NCBI GenBank assembly: GCA_963930775.1
Contig: OZ005706.1
Location: 6,130,428 to 6,194,427 of the forward strand
Length of the DNA stretch: 64,000 nt
Direction: 5' to 3'
Source of the DNA: Cliona cf. orientalis
Taxonomy: Eukaryota; Porifera; Demospongiae; Clionaida; Clionaidae
Positions 1 to 10,794 of this stretch are shown here, piece after piece. A program made the position numbers and the translations under genes. The notes below the pieces were generated by a model. The model saw only the letters and a program-made list of their open reading frames with translations. It searched no databases and was not told the DNA's origin. Position 1 is the stretch's first letter, and each line of letters opens with the position of its first letter.

Positions 1-540
1 GCGGAATAACCCAATACTCACATGACGTAATCATACATGCACAATCATTGCTAACTACAATACTTATTATAGCTAAGTATTGTTCATGTAAGCAAGTGTA
101 GTGATAATTCACATGCATTTATGATCAAGACAGCATATACTATTAGCTACATGCATGCTTTTCTTCTTGTATCATGGCTAGAGTAGCAGCTATTTGCATG
201 TGAATAGCTACAGTTTCCCTGGCTGTGTCTATGCTAGCTACAAAACTTCAAACAGAAACCTAGCTGTCATGATGGTGTTGCGAAACTGTAGCTATACAAC
301 TGCATGCAGGTAGCTGTTGCAATAATAAAACCGTAATTATCGCTGCACATGCTTAATACATGAACAATACCTATAATAAGCACTGTAGCTAGTAATAATT
401 GTGTATGTATGTGACATGATTGTGAGTATTGGGTTATTCCGCATCAGAAGAACAGCGACACCTACTCATGCAGTTGTGCTAAGTGTGTCTAGACTTGAAG
501 GCAGGATGTTTTCCCATGGCATTTAGTGGGCATGTAGCTA
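1..540. mobile_element. MITE-like inverted-repeat element, copy 1 (cut by window edge)
   Basis: The first 21 bases and the segment ending at 442 are inverted copies (GCGGAATAACCCAATACTCAC and its complement). The inverted repeat continues on the right through the words CAGCGACACCTACTCA and CTAAGTGTGTCTAGACTT. The matching left outer part lies beyond the window edge, as the paralogous element at 4131-4557 shows. The interior is AT-rich and non-coding. It belongs to the tandemly duplicated block. Confidence 0.7.
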
Positions 541-852
541 TATTATTATATCAACAAGTGTCTACTCTAATAAATTTATATCATTTCCCAGGGCCTAATT
601 AATTTAGCTGCAATTGAATATTAAAGCAGAGAGTGAATAATTATTACATATGCAAAATATGGCACTGAATGCAAATAAAACACTTTGTGAGTATCGTCAC
701 TGCTAGCTATGTCTACCAAAGTGACAAAGACCATTATGTCAGGTGAGTATCAGAATTGTAAATAGGTTAAAGATTTGAGATATTATAGTCACCTACGTCA
801 GTGTTCAAACCAATTGGCTGGGTGTTATGACTAAAATAATAAATTAAATAGG

Positions 853-972
853 CCAGGTCTTGAAGACCTGCCAATTGGAAGTGATCAGCAAAATTATGCA
901 TGTTGGCTAAGTGCTGAATCAGATGAGCAACAGCATGCCAAACTATACCACACCCTTTTGTTTGACGAATAG
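853..972 (+). pseudogene. Short coding-like fragment upstream of Cys-rich gene 1
   Basis: An open frame ending in TAG at 970-972 matches the end of the frame at 4816-5013 in the second block copy. The shared peptide starts GLEDLPIGSDQ and continues through DEQQHA and LYHTLL to the same stop position. The copies differ by a few substitutions and an indel further upstream. The frame sits just before the TATA box of the cysteine-rich gene. I do not recognise the peptide; it could be a relic exon or a chance frame carried by the duplication. Confidence 0.25.
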
Positions 973-986
973 CCTCTGAGCTTTTC

Positions 987-995
987 TATAAAAAG
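987..995 (+). promoter_or_regulatory. TATA box of Cys-rich gene 1
   Basis: TATAAAAAG lies 116 bp before the ATG at 1103. The identical word lies at the same distance in the duplicate gene (5028-5036). Confidence 0.65.
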
Positions 996-1102
996 GATCC
1001 GGAAAGATCACAACCACACAGATCACAAACTTAACTTACAGCTAAGCCCCATCAACTCCAACTTCAGCATCTCTATAGAGCTAGTTCTCCAGCTCTCCCA
1101 GA

Positions 1103-1948
1103 ATGAGAAAGCTCACTATCACTGTACCACTACTGCTGTCATGCATGACACTGGTAAGTGTCTCAGGTTGATTGTCATGCATAATTACAACATTGTATAT
1201 CTGTGCCTATTTTGATAACCATAATAATATTATTATTATATAATAGCTAACTAAATTTAATTTCGCCATTGGTAATCAGTGCCAACAATGAGCTATGTCA
1301 GTTATGCATATAATAGCTACCAGGTAACGTACATCTACAAAGCTGTTGATGTTCTCAGTTCTGAAATTTAATAGTAGCAATTCATGTTATCCTGCTACTA
1401 ATTTCACTACTAAGGTTGCTCATGGGATTGAATCAAAGACTCAGGAGGTGGTATGTAAACCTGAACACTTTAAGTGCCCTGATGGCTATGAGCTAGACCT
1501 TGTGGTGTATGGCTGCGTCAAAATCAAACCTCCGACGCTTCCACCAATGCTACCAATACCTATTGATCCCCTTTGCCCACTTGATAGCTTTCTTATCCCA
1601 GGAATATGCAAGTGTGAAAACACCACAATGATACGTTTTCCACCATCATGCCCACCTGGCAACTTCAAGTTGGACCAAAGAGCATGCCAGTGTATAAGCC
1701 AGCCTATTCCACCCCCATGCCCACCTGGCAAGATCTTGGACCCAGAAACACGCAAGTGTGTGTGTTCCCAGCCTGTAAAATGCAACCCACTTCAGAAATT
1801 CAACAAGAAATCTTGCGAGTGTGAGTGCAGGAAGGTGATTATTCCTGTAGCACCAAGAAGAAGGCGTCCAATCATAGCAGACCGGTGTCCAAAGGGGGCA
1901 AAGACCAACAGTAGATGTCACTGTGTTTTCAACCGCCGTCATTATTAA
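1103..1948 (+). CDS. Secreted cysteine-rich protein with C-X10-C-X-C modules, copy 1
   Basis: Two exons: 1103-1153 and 1445-1948, 184 residues. Exon 1 (17 codons) encodes only a signal peptide, MRKLTITVPLLLSCMTL, and ends at a GTAAGT donor in phase 0. Exon 2 begins after ACTCAG with EVVCKPEHFKCP. The mature protein holds five modules of the form CPPGxxxDxxxxxCxC. One, CNPLQKFNKKSCECEC, fits exactly the CX10CXCXC pattern known from Balbiani-ring 3 protein and the VEGF-C/D tail. The C-terminus is basic, with an RRRR stretch that could be a furin-type site. An upstream ATG at 1349 is in frame but would bypass the signal peptide, so I prefer the spliced start. Likely extracellular and disulfide-rich; the function cannot be read from sequence. 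Confidence 0.72.
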
Positions 1949-2105
1949 TAATTAGCTCTAGAGCTAGCTACGGTTACTGATGCAAAGAACTGAAAAATCA
2001 AATTATTGTTATATTTTATTATCAGATTCTAATATTAAATTTGGCAAAAGAGAAATGCATTAGCTAATCATCCAAGCTTAATAAAATTAATGTGTATAGA
2101 ATTAG

Positions 2106-2475
2106 TCTCATTGTAGACCCCACCCTCGAGAAGGGAAGAGGGTCTGGTGAACTTGGGCTGAATCTCCGGTTCTTGTTTTATGGTGCACGCCACAAGGCCA
2201 TGCAAAGCTTGAATCTGGTTGGTCTATGTCTAGCTCTGGCTGTGTGTGTAGCTATGTGATCACGATCGATCTGCAGTTAAGCAAAAGTTTGAATCTGATT
2301 GGTCAGCGATATTTCATATCTTATACGGCAAGTATAGTGATGTTGCATTCTTGCGGTAAGCTTGTCAATATCACCGTGAGAGAGCTATGATCTCATTGGC
2401 ACATGAAAATTCCTCGGTGCAGGCCCAAAAATTCTGCCCAAGTTCACCCGACCCCATTCCTCCTTGGAGGAAGTA
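2106..2475. mobile_element. Inverted-repeat element, copy 1 (right end truncated)
   Basis: The left part (GGGTCTGGTGAACTTGGGC near 2140) is answered by an inverted copy near 2440-2455 (CCCAAGTTCACCCGACC). The same element lies at 8219-8640 in the duplicate, where the right end is longer. So the copy here lost about 300 bp of its right end, or the other copy gained it. Confidence 0.5.
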
Positions 2476-3300
2476 ATTAAACTTCAACCCAGATTAAGTT
2501 TCCGGCAAAAGGGTTAGCTATTAAATTTTATTTGAGTAACTGATTTGAAAATAGCTGTCCTGATGAAATCAATGTAGTGACGAAATTTAATTGGAAAAAC
2601 TGTTAAGGTGCCATATCAGGGCAGGTTTTCTCAACCCTATAGGTTGGATGAAGATTTTTATGATTAAATTTTTGCCATAACAATAATAATTGCATAGCTA
2701 GTTAGTTATCAACCTTCGCTGCATCAGGGTATTCAAATTATATCAAATTAGGTATACAGTAACTATAATATAATGATTGTCGAAGTATATAGCTGGTTAA
2801 AATTTTAGGTTGGTATAGCTAGGTTGTTACAGTAACTGCCTGTCCCAAAATTCAGACTAATCACTTCATGAAAGCCCATCGTTGTACTTGTATTCCCAGC
2901 AGCTAGCTATAGGGAATGCTGTCTGCATACATAAACTGTGAACCTTTTCCATTCGACGTAACCTAATGCAGAATCACCAAGACTACACATACAGTAGCTA
3001 GATAATACGTACTGAATAGCTAGCTGGTGACTGAATAGAACTGCAATAAAGGTCTTAGACAGTATTATGAAGGTGACTAATGCTTTCCCAGCTCATTCAA
3101 TCGGAGAATTGTATTATAGCCAAACGTGAATCCTGGTGTAACGGTTGAAAATCGAGTAAAGCTGATATGAAGTTCAAATGTATCTCTCTCCTCGGGTGTC
3201 TAGTAATAGTGGTGATAAGTCATACAGTAACTGTAATTTCATTCGCAAAGTTTTTGTGTTAATGATCAAGAGAAAATATTAAGTATTGGTTCAGAGTAAC
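2476..3300. other. Non-coding spacer of duplicated block
   Basis: No gene is seen. Up to about 2910 the sequence matches 8930-9340 in the second block copy (for example GGTGCCATATCAGGGCAGG), which sets the right limit of the duplication. The rest is AT-rich and unique in the window. Confidence 0.5.
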
Positions 3301-3322
3301 CACAGATTGAGATGCTCCAGAG

Positions 3323-3544
3323 TTGGTGAAAGATGCTTATGCACTCGCGAAACCCGAGTCCCATGAATGGGTAAGCTGCATTCTAAATATCCTTAACATT
3401 TCTGGGTTCCCACAAGTATATAATATGGTGGTCCCAACAGAATCCATAGCACAATTGGAGCAACACCTTATTGATCAGTGCATACAGTGTTGGCAAGGAG
3501 AACTCAGGGACTCAATAGGCTGGGAAAAAAAGCTTAAGGACTAA
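3323..3544 (+). pseudogene. Possible retroelement (non-LTR RT-like) fragment
   Basis: A 73-codon open frame contains LIDQCIQCWQGELRDS and a KLKD end. The LxDQxxQxW pattern followed by a short basic stretch resembles spacers seen in invertebrate non-LTR polyproteins. No catalytic motif is present and the frame has no clear start. It may equally be an exon relic. Confidence 0.25.
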
Positions 3545-3576
3545 GTGCAATCTGTGAACAAGAGCATGTTTATATA

Positions 3577-3611
3577 TAGCCTCGTCCCCAGGCCTGGGGA
3601 CGAGGCTAGTT
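3577..3611. repeat. Perfect short palindrome
   Basis: AGCCTCGTCCCCAGGCCTGG and its complement form a hairpin with almost no loop. The half-word CTGGGGACGAGGCTA recurs near 47462, so it is part of a dispersed repeat. Confidence 0.6.
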
Positions 3612-3764
3612 TATATACCAATCCTTATAATTAACAAGAAGACCAATAATATACATTAACTTGAATAGCTTGACCTTTTGAATAGGTGTTGTTACGTACT
3701 CTTAATATGACTCACTGCTAACCGAATAATTTTTAAGAATGAACTATTTTAGGCAGTATTGGCT

Positions 3765-3870
3765 TTTGAAGCAGGATGTTTTTCCATTAACTTTTAGTGG
3801 GAATGTGTATTGTCATGATACACATGCGGCATGCCCACTAAATTTAATGGGAAATCATCCTGCTTCAAAG
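3765..3870. mobile_element. Short hairpin element (about 106 bp)
   Basis: TTGAAGCAGGATG at the left is answered by CATCCTGCTTCAA at the right, and the arms continue inward through the complementary TTTTAGTGGG and CCCACTAAA. The arm is related to the flank of the larger elements at 1-540 and 4131-4557, which also carry GGCAGGATGTTTTCCCAT. Confidence 0.6.
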
Positions 3871-4130
3871 TCTATAAACACACTTATGTAGGTATAGCTT
3901 TTTTCTGATGGGAATAACCCAATAATATGGCTACTCTAGTCATATTATTTCCCAAATATGCAAAAGAGCTTTTCAACCTACCACCCCTAGTTCTCAAGGC
4001 TAGGCACCTATGTGGCTCTGCCTTTTGCTTAAATTAGGTTTAGGTTTGCCTGAGCAGGCAGTGAGATGGTTTTCCCCTTAGGTTTGGATTGGTATACTAT
4101 AGTAGAAGATAAACCTACTGAATTTTCATG

Positions 4131-4557
4131 CTAGATACACTTAGTGCAACTGAGTAGGTATCGCTGTTTTTCTGGTGAGGAATAACCCAATACTTACATG
4201 ACTTAATCATACATGCATAATCATTGCTAACTACTGTAACAATACTTATTATAAGTATTGTTCATGTAAGCATGTGCAGTGATAATTCACATGCATTTAT
4301 GATCAAGACAGCATACATGCATGCTTTTCTGCTTGTGTCATGGCTATTGTAGCAGCTATTTGCATGTGAATACAGTTTCCCTGGCTGTGTCTATGCTACA
4401 AAATTTCAAACAGAAACCTAGCTGTCATGATGGTGTTGCGAAACTGTAGCTATACAACTGCATGCAATTGTGTATGTGTGTGATATGTGAGTATTGCATG
4501 GGTTATTCCGCATCAGAAAAACAGCGACACCTACTCAGTTGCGCTAAGTGTGTCTAG
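4131..4557. mobile_element. MITE-like inverted-repeat element, copy 2
   Basis: The left end CTAGATACACTTAGTGCAAC and right end GCTAAGTGTGTCTAGACTT are inverted copies. The arms continue through the TCGCTGTTTTTCTG and GAATAACCCAATAC words. It is the intact paralogue of the element cut by the left edge of the window. No coding capacity. Confidence 0.7.
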
Positions 4558-4815
4558 ACTTGGAGGCAGGATGTTTTCCCATTTAGTGGGCATGTGTATC
4601 AACAAATGTCTACTCTAATAAAATCCCAGGGCCTGATTAATTTAGCTGCAATTGAATATTAAAGTGGAGAGTGAATAATTATTACGTATGCAAAAATATG
4701 GCACTGAATGCAAGCAAAACACTTTGTGAGTGTCGTCACTGCTAGCTATATGTCTACCAAAGTGACAAAGACCATTATGTCAAGTGAGTATCAGAATTGT
4801 AAATAGGTTAAAGGT

Positions 4816-5013
4816 TTGATATATAGTCACCTACGTCAGTGTTCAAAACAATTGGCTGCCGTAGTGGGTGTTATGACTAATAAATTAACAAGATCAGGTC
4901 TTGAAGACCTGCCAATTGGAAGTGATCAGCTAAAATATGCATATTGGCTAAGTGCTGAATATGATGAGCAACAGCATGCCAGACTATACCACACCCTTTT
5001 GCTTGAAAAATAG
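4816..5013 (+). pseudogene. Short coding-like fragment upstream of Cys-rich gene 2
   Basis: A 65-codon frame ends in YHTLLLEK and a TAG 14 bp before the TATA box. Its last 40 codons stay in frame in the first block copy. No family is recognised. It could be a relic exon that travelled with the duplicated promoter. Confidence 0.25.
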
Positions 5014-5027
5014 CCTCTGAGCTTTTC

Positions 5028-5036
5028 TATAAAAAG
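5028..5036 (+). promoter_or_regulatory. TATA box of Cys-rich gene 2
   Basis: TATAAAAAG lies 119 bp before the ATG at 5147, the same arrangement as in the paralogue. The stretch after it (ACAGATCACAAACTTAACTT) is also shared, which suggests a conserved 5' UTR. Confidence 0.65.
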
Positions 5037-5146
5037 GTAGCTAAAGACCACAAGTAACCACACAGATCACAAACTTAACTTACAGCTAAGCCACATCAAC
5101 TTCAAGTTCAGCATCTCTATAGAGCTAGTTCTCCAGCTCTCCCAGA

Positions 5147-8073
5147 ATGAGAAAGCTCACTATCACTGTACCACTAGTACTACTGCTGTCATGCATGACA
5201 CTGGTAAGTATCTCAGGTTGATTGTCATAATTATACAACATTGTAGCTATCCTAGCTTTATCTGTGCCTATTTTGACAACCATAATAATATTATCTAATA
5301 GCTAACTAAATTTAATTTCGCCATTGGTAATCAGTGCCAATGATGATCATGCATAACTATGTCAGTTATGCTACCAGGTAACGTCAGGAGTACATTACTA
5401 GGAGTGTGCAACGCACACAATAGTAGTGCAAACATCTGTTTCCAGATTTGACATCACAACCACCCTTGGGTAGGTGGATTTTGCTGAAACCAGCGGGAAC
5501 GGGAACGGAAACGGAAACGGGAACGGGAACGGGAACGAGAACGGAAATCGGAAAATACGAGTCATAAGCTAATAATACAGTAACTTGGCCTACGAGTGCG
5601 CATGCGTAGTAGGAAACATGCGCTTGCTTCTGTTCGGCCTTGGCCGCTGGATCAGGACAAGATACGATAGTCATATTGAACAGTGACTCCTTACTAGAAT
5701 GAATGTGAAGCGTAAGTATTACAAATGCCGGCAATTTCTGACCGGCCTTTACTGAGCCGGGTGGAGTCCGCTTGTAAAGTATGATCAATAGTAATTTTCT
5801 TGTTTGTGTGGCTTGATATTATTTGAATAAAAATGTCGAACCAGTGTACATGCAAGCTATTATGTATACAGCTACTAGTAATTAATAATATGTTATTGTC
5901 ATTGATGCCCCAATGGATCATGAGAGTAGTGCATGTGCCATGCAATGTAGTACGTGGATCAGCAACGTAACTATTCTGAATTGCCTACCCTTCTCATAAT
6001 AATATTATAAAATTAATGTATGCACATGTAAGGGTTGATCATTGTTGCAAAGTTGATTCTCACCGAGTATACTATGTTATGGTATGGTTACATTCAAGCA
6101 CTAGGTACATCATGAATAGGTGGGTGCATTCATCAATAATACAGTAACTGTGGAAGGGGAAACTACATGCACATTAATTTTGCTGATAGACCAATAACAT
6201 CCTGCTGTATAGTAATTTATTATTGGAATCCAGTGCAATAGGGGAACCAACTGCATGATGAGCAAAAACATACACTTATTAATAGGACAAAGAATCTAAG
6301 AAAAAACCACCTCTCAGGGTCAGCCAGTTTTCTGACACATTGCTGGCCTGAATAGATAATAATTTCTTCAAGAGATTGTCTGGACTAATCACAAAAATTA
6401 ATGATATAATTATATTGAAAAGTCCACCTCTGCAGTAAAGCCACATTCTTGGCCATCTAATGGTCCATAATAATATTTTATTATAGTAGTAATTATTAAG
6501 GATACCAATGTCCATGCATGCAGCCAGATGGGTGTATACATTTCACTTACCTGCCACAGTAACTATTCATGCAGAACAGAACAGATGCTGCATATTATTA
6601 AGTTTATTAATTTAATTATTATGCTATAGGATGACCGAGAGTTTAACGTTTAACAATGCCCAATTTTCACCATAAACTACGGACTCCTGTGTGCATGATA
6701 TGTACTAATTTTAACACCTGGAGCGAATGAGCATTCTGGTGCCCGTCAGAAACTGTCGGTAATGGTCGTCAATGTAACATGTCTTGTTGCTGCAGGTCCA
6801 GGTTACTCAGTGGGTGTGGCATAGGCAACATTGTGCGCATGTGCAGAGCCTTGCAATCGAGCACGAGCAAACTGGTAGGCAGCTATCGAGTTTGGTTGTC
6901 TTATAGCAATTGCACGAGGGGAGGGGGACTTGATAATAATATTATTATGCTTTTTTTTTTGCTTATGACTCGTATTTTCCGGTTTCCGTTCTCGTTCCCG
7001 TTTCCGTTTCCGTTCCCGTTCCCGTTCCCGTTCCCGCTGGTTTCAGCAAAATCCACCTACCCACCACCCTTGTACATGGGCCTGAATATCATTAGAAGGT
7101 ACTTAAGTTGCAACCACTGAGTTACAGTCTGTATAGCTGCAGCTGCAGCTAGTTACTGATAGGACAGTGCAGACACAACCTTCATGGCTTCATGGTTTTA
7201 GTGGTTGCATATTAATGATATTCTGTGATGTCAAATCTGGAAAGAGATGTTTACACTACTCATGTGTGCGTTGCACACTCCTAGTAATGTACTCCTGGTA
7301 ACGTACATCAAAGCTGTTGATATTCTTAGTTCTGAAATTTAATAGTAGCAAATCATGTTATCCTGCTACTAATATCATTCTATTTCACTGCTAAGGTTGC
7401 TCATGGGATTGAACCAGAGAGTCAGGAGGTGGTGTGCAAACCTGAACACTTTAAGTGCCCTGATGGCTATGAGCTAGACCTTGTGGTGTATGGCTGCGTC
7501 AAAATCAAGTTTCCACCAACGCCTCCACCAACGCCTCTTGACCCCGTTTGCCCAACTGACAACCCTCTTGACCCAATAGCATGCATGTGTGCAAACTTGA
7601 CAATAATATCTCTTCCACCGTTGTGCCCATCTGGCAACTCCACATTTAACGAAACAACATGCACATGTTCGGATCCACCAACGTCTCCTGACCCCTATTG
7701 CCCACCTGACCACCCTTTTGAACCAGATGTCTGCCAGTGTCAAAACTTCATAAGGACACCTTTTCCACCGTCATGCCCACCTGGAAACTTCAAATTGGAC
7801 CAAATAACATGCACATGTCCAAGCAAGCCTATTCCACCCCCATGCCCACCTGGCAAGATCTTGGATCCAGAAACACGCAAGTGTGTGTGTTCCCAGCCTG
7901 TAAAATGCAACCCACTTCAGAAATTCAACAAGGAATCTTGCGAATGTGAGTGCAGGAAAGTGATCATTCCTGTAGCACCAAAAAGAAGGCGTCCAATAAT
8001 AGCAGACCGGTGTCCAAAGGGGGCAAAGACCAACAGTAGATGTCGCTGTGTTTTCAACCGCCGTCATTATTAA
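5147..8073 (+). CDS. Secreted cysteine-rich protein with C-X10-C-X-C modules, copy 2
   Basis: Two exons: 5147-5203 (signal peptide MRKLTITVPLVLLLSCMTL) and 7426-8073, 234 residues. Splice phase and junction are the same as in copy 1. The first cysteine pair (VVCKPEHFKCP) and the last three modules are nearly identical to copy 1. Between them copy 2 has seven CxC modules against five, the extra ones being of the DPVCPTDNPLDPIACMC and CPSGNSTFNETTCTC kind. NST and NET are N-glycosylation sequons found only here. KRRR replaces RRRR at the possible processing site. The intron is about 2.2 kb because of a transposon insertion (5385-7297). Probably extracellular; the role is unknown. Confidence 0.72.
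5385..7297. mobile_element. 1.9-kb non-autonomous DNA transposon with 7-bp target duplication
   Basis: The ends CAGGAGTACATTACTAGGAG and its complement are flanked by GTAACGT on both sides (5378-5384 and 7298-7304). Copy 1 of the gene carries the uninterrupted site CAGGTAACGTACATC at 1321-1335. The inverted arms run about 190 bp inward and include a GGGAAC/GGAAAC hexamer array (5495-5545 and 6965-7036). The right arm holds an extra segment at about 7076-7215. The interior has only short frames, so no transposase is encoded. Confidence 0.85.
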
Positions 8074-8218
8074 TTAGCTCTAGAGCTACCTATGGATACT
8101 GATGCAAACAACTGAAAAATCAAATTATTGTTACATTTTATCAGATTCTAGTAACAATTAACTTTAAATTTGGCAAAAGAGAAATGCATTAATCACCCAA
8201 GATTAATAAAATGTGTAT

Positions 8219-8640
8219 GGTATTAGTCTCATCCCCAGATCCCACTCTCGAGGAGGTAAGAGGGTCTAGATCTGGTGAACTTGGGCTGAATCTCCGGTTC
8301 TTGTTCTATGGTGCACGCCGCAAGGCCATGCAAAGCTTGAATCTGATTGGTCTATGTCTAGCTATGGCTGCATGTGTATGCATGTGATCACGATCTGCAG
8401 TTAAGCAAAAGCTTGAACCTGATTGGTCAGCGATATTGTATATCCTATACGGCAAGTATAGTGATGTTACATTCTTGCGGTAAGCTTGTCAATATGACAT
8501 AATATGACTGTGAAAGAGCTATGATCTCATTGGCACGTGGAAATTCCTTAGTGCAACCCCAAAAATTCTTCCCAAGTTCATAAGACCTTATTCCTCCTTG
8601 GAGGTGGGATCTGGGTACAAGACTAGTAGCTATGGTATTA
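8219..8640. mobile_element. Inverted-repeat element, copy 2 (longer form)
   Basis: GGTATTAGTCTCATCCCCAG at the left is answered by an inverted, slightly diverged copy near 8600-8640 (GGTGGGATCTGGG, then ATGGTATTAG). The inner arms share GGTGAACTTGGGC. It corresponds to 2106-2475 in the first block copy, which lacks the right end. Confidence 0.5.
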
Positions 8641-9837
8641 GTGCTCAGGCAAAAGCTATAATATTATATCTTAGAATAGCTACATGTGCCTTAATTGACA
8701 TACAATAATATTATTAGTAACGTAACAGCATAATAATTTAGCAACGTACACTGAGCTTTTGTGGGACAAGCAATTTGGTTAGTCAGTGTTGTCTACGGCA
8801 GTTATGCTTGCAATAATTAATATGGCTATACAACACAACACTCAGGATGCACACGGCACACATTCATAGTGATCTTCCCCTCACCCACTCTTCTCACACA
8901 GTGGCTGTGCCATAACATAGAAGTAATTAAACTTCAACCCAGATTAAGTTTCTGGCAAGAGGGTTAATATGCTGATTTGAAAATAGCTGTTCTCAGGATG
9001 AGACGTCATGACGAAATTAAACTGTTAAGGTGCCATATCAGGGCAGGTTTTCTCAACCCAATAGGTTTCAAGTTGATGAAGATTTTTATGATTTTGCCAT
9101 AATAATAATAGCTAATTGCATAGCTAGTTAGTTACCAACCTTGCTGCATCAGGGTATTCAAATTATATCAGATTAGCTACTATAATTATAGTTGTTGAAG
9201 TATAATAATATTATTATAGCTGGTTAAAATTTAAGTTGGTATAGGTTGTTAGAGTATAGCTGCCTGTCCCTTCATGAAAGCCACATCATACATCATAATA
9301 ATATATTATACTAGCTCGTATTCCTAGCAGCTAGCTGACGTCACAAGTGCACTCAATTTCTCGCGTTTTCTGCGAGCAATTTTTTGCCCTACATGTGTGG
9401 GTGTTAGGTAGCTGGGGGTGTGGCGATTAATATGTGATTTACGTATACATATTGACCACACCCCCATAGGCAACCCATCTATATTCACTTGTCAAGCAAC
9501 CTCTTCCACTTGGAAAGTGTGATCCCAGAATCCGATGCATTAATTAATAATTGTGGTCAAAATACTAAAGTACAGTGGCTCAACACTTAATAATACTATT
9601 ACTATTATTATACTGATTAGTTAGTCATTAGCTACTGCATGACGGATACAACACTATACATTAATTTAGTGTAATCAAAATTAACTCCTACATGACATTG
9701 TACATGTTTAATGATAAGAAGTAGCTATTATAGCTTTGTGGATTCTAATGGCTGTGTTAAGTTAAACTTAATAATTACTAAGGATTCGTTGTGTTCGTGT
9801 GGGATCACATACTTGTTTGATGGTCTCCATGCTGCGT
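8641..9837. other. Spacer; right limit of the duplicated block
   Basis: From about 8930 to 9340 the sequence matches 2477-2910. The rest is AT-rich. A short inverted pair around 9415-9470 (GGGGGTGTGG and CCACACCCCC) suggests one more small element. No gene is seen. Confidence 0.4.
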
Positions 9838-10794
9838 TCATGCAGTTGTAAAGCAACAGCAATCGGCAACAAAAGGGCATACTAGTACTGGTTTTCCATC
9901 TTCAACACTCTCTCTCCAGTTAAAGCGGCTGTCCGTCAGTTTGCTTAAATGAGTTTCCCATAGGGTCTTAATCTTTGCTGTCTTCGATTCATTATTGCAA
10001 AGATAAGGTATTTTTTCTTTCCTACGGAGAATCAAATTAAATTTGGAACTCCCTGTCTTCTCTACATTATAAACCACCTCCTTCACAACTACAGCCGTAC
10101 CTCTACTAACAGTAATGTCAACTGAAGAGGTTTTTGATTCACCCTTCTCTTGAACAGTACTAAGATCTTTTCCCCAGCTGTATTCATAACTAGGAGTTAC
10201 CATAATACTTGCACCATAGCCACTTCCTCCCAGTCCAGCTCCAATACTAAACTTATGGGCTTTTGATATTTGCACACTGGTCGAAGTTTTCTGGTCATAT
10301 TGGCTTGTATGCGTATAGTGAGCATCATCGCAATGTACATTCTCATATCGGGTATCTTGTTCAGAAATAATCCATCTTCTCTTTTCTTTATACCTACCCA
10401 TTACGCCTACCAAGCGAATTTGACACTTCTCTTTATCATGCAAGAAATCTTGATCGATACTTACTTCTGTCTTATTTTCGAATTCTGTACTGATGCACTG
10501 CTGTAGCAACTCCATGATATCACAGAAATCAGCTAGAGTGATTTCCTCTCTTTTTTCCTTGTAATCCCCTTCCTTTTCTTTTTTCGCCTTCTCATGCTTG
10601 TGCTCATCCATGTCAGTGTGGGGACGATATTTGCTTACCCAAGTTGCCAATGGATCGATCCTTTTGTCTCCTGGCTTACGTTCAGCTTCTGGTAAATCAT
10701 GAGGCAGGTAAAATTTTTGTGGATCAGGGTTTCGTAGATCACGCTCAGATGGCGGAAGTTGGGATCCGTGAATCCTTATAGGATTTGTCGACAT
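9838..10794 (-). CDS. Intronless 318-aa protein with aerolysin-like beta-rich middle region (tentative)
   Basis: A single open frame from ATG at 10794, no signal peptide, Lys/Glu-rich between residues 65 and 85. The middle (about 165-265) is a run of alternating polar strands rich in Ser, Thr and Gly. It includes KFSIGAGLGGSGYG, SYEYSWGKDLSTVQEKG, SSVDITVSRGTAVVVKEVVY. This pattern, with a strand ending in a short turn then TAVVVKEVVYNV, is what the insertion-loop region of the aerolysin/ETX-MTX2/natterin fold looks like. The final residues VADCCCFTTA are cysteine-rich. Family membership is inference from pattern only; it may be an unrelated lineage-specific beta protein. No introns and a plain start make the gene model itself fairly safe. 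Confidence 0.6.
   Translation of the reverse strand: MSTNPIRIHGSQLPPSERDLRNPDPQKFYLPHDLPEAERKPGDKRIDPLATWVSKYRPHTDMDEHKHEKAKKEKEGDYKEKREEITLADFCDIMELLQQCISTEFENKTEVSIDQDFLHDKEKCQIRLVGVMGRYKEKRRWIISEQDTRYENVHCDDAHYTHTSQYDQKTSTSVQISKAHKFSIGAGLGGSGYGASIMVTPSYEYSWGKDLSTVQEKGESKTSSVDITVSRGTAVVVKEVVYNVEKTGSSKFNLILRRKEKIPYLCNNESKTAKIKTLWETHLSKLTDSRFNWRESVEDGKPVLVCPFVADCCCFTTA

Noticed and set aside
1486-1942. Minus-strand frames opposite the Cys-rich genes
   Set aside because: Shadows of the repeated Pro/Cys codons; they are repeated in both gene copies for the same reason.
9350-9500. Possible tRNA or other RNA hairpins
   Set aside because: Stems match inverted-repeat elements; no cloverleaf with conserved tRNA boxes was seen here or elsewhere.
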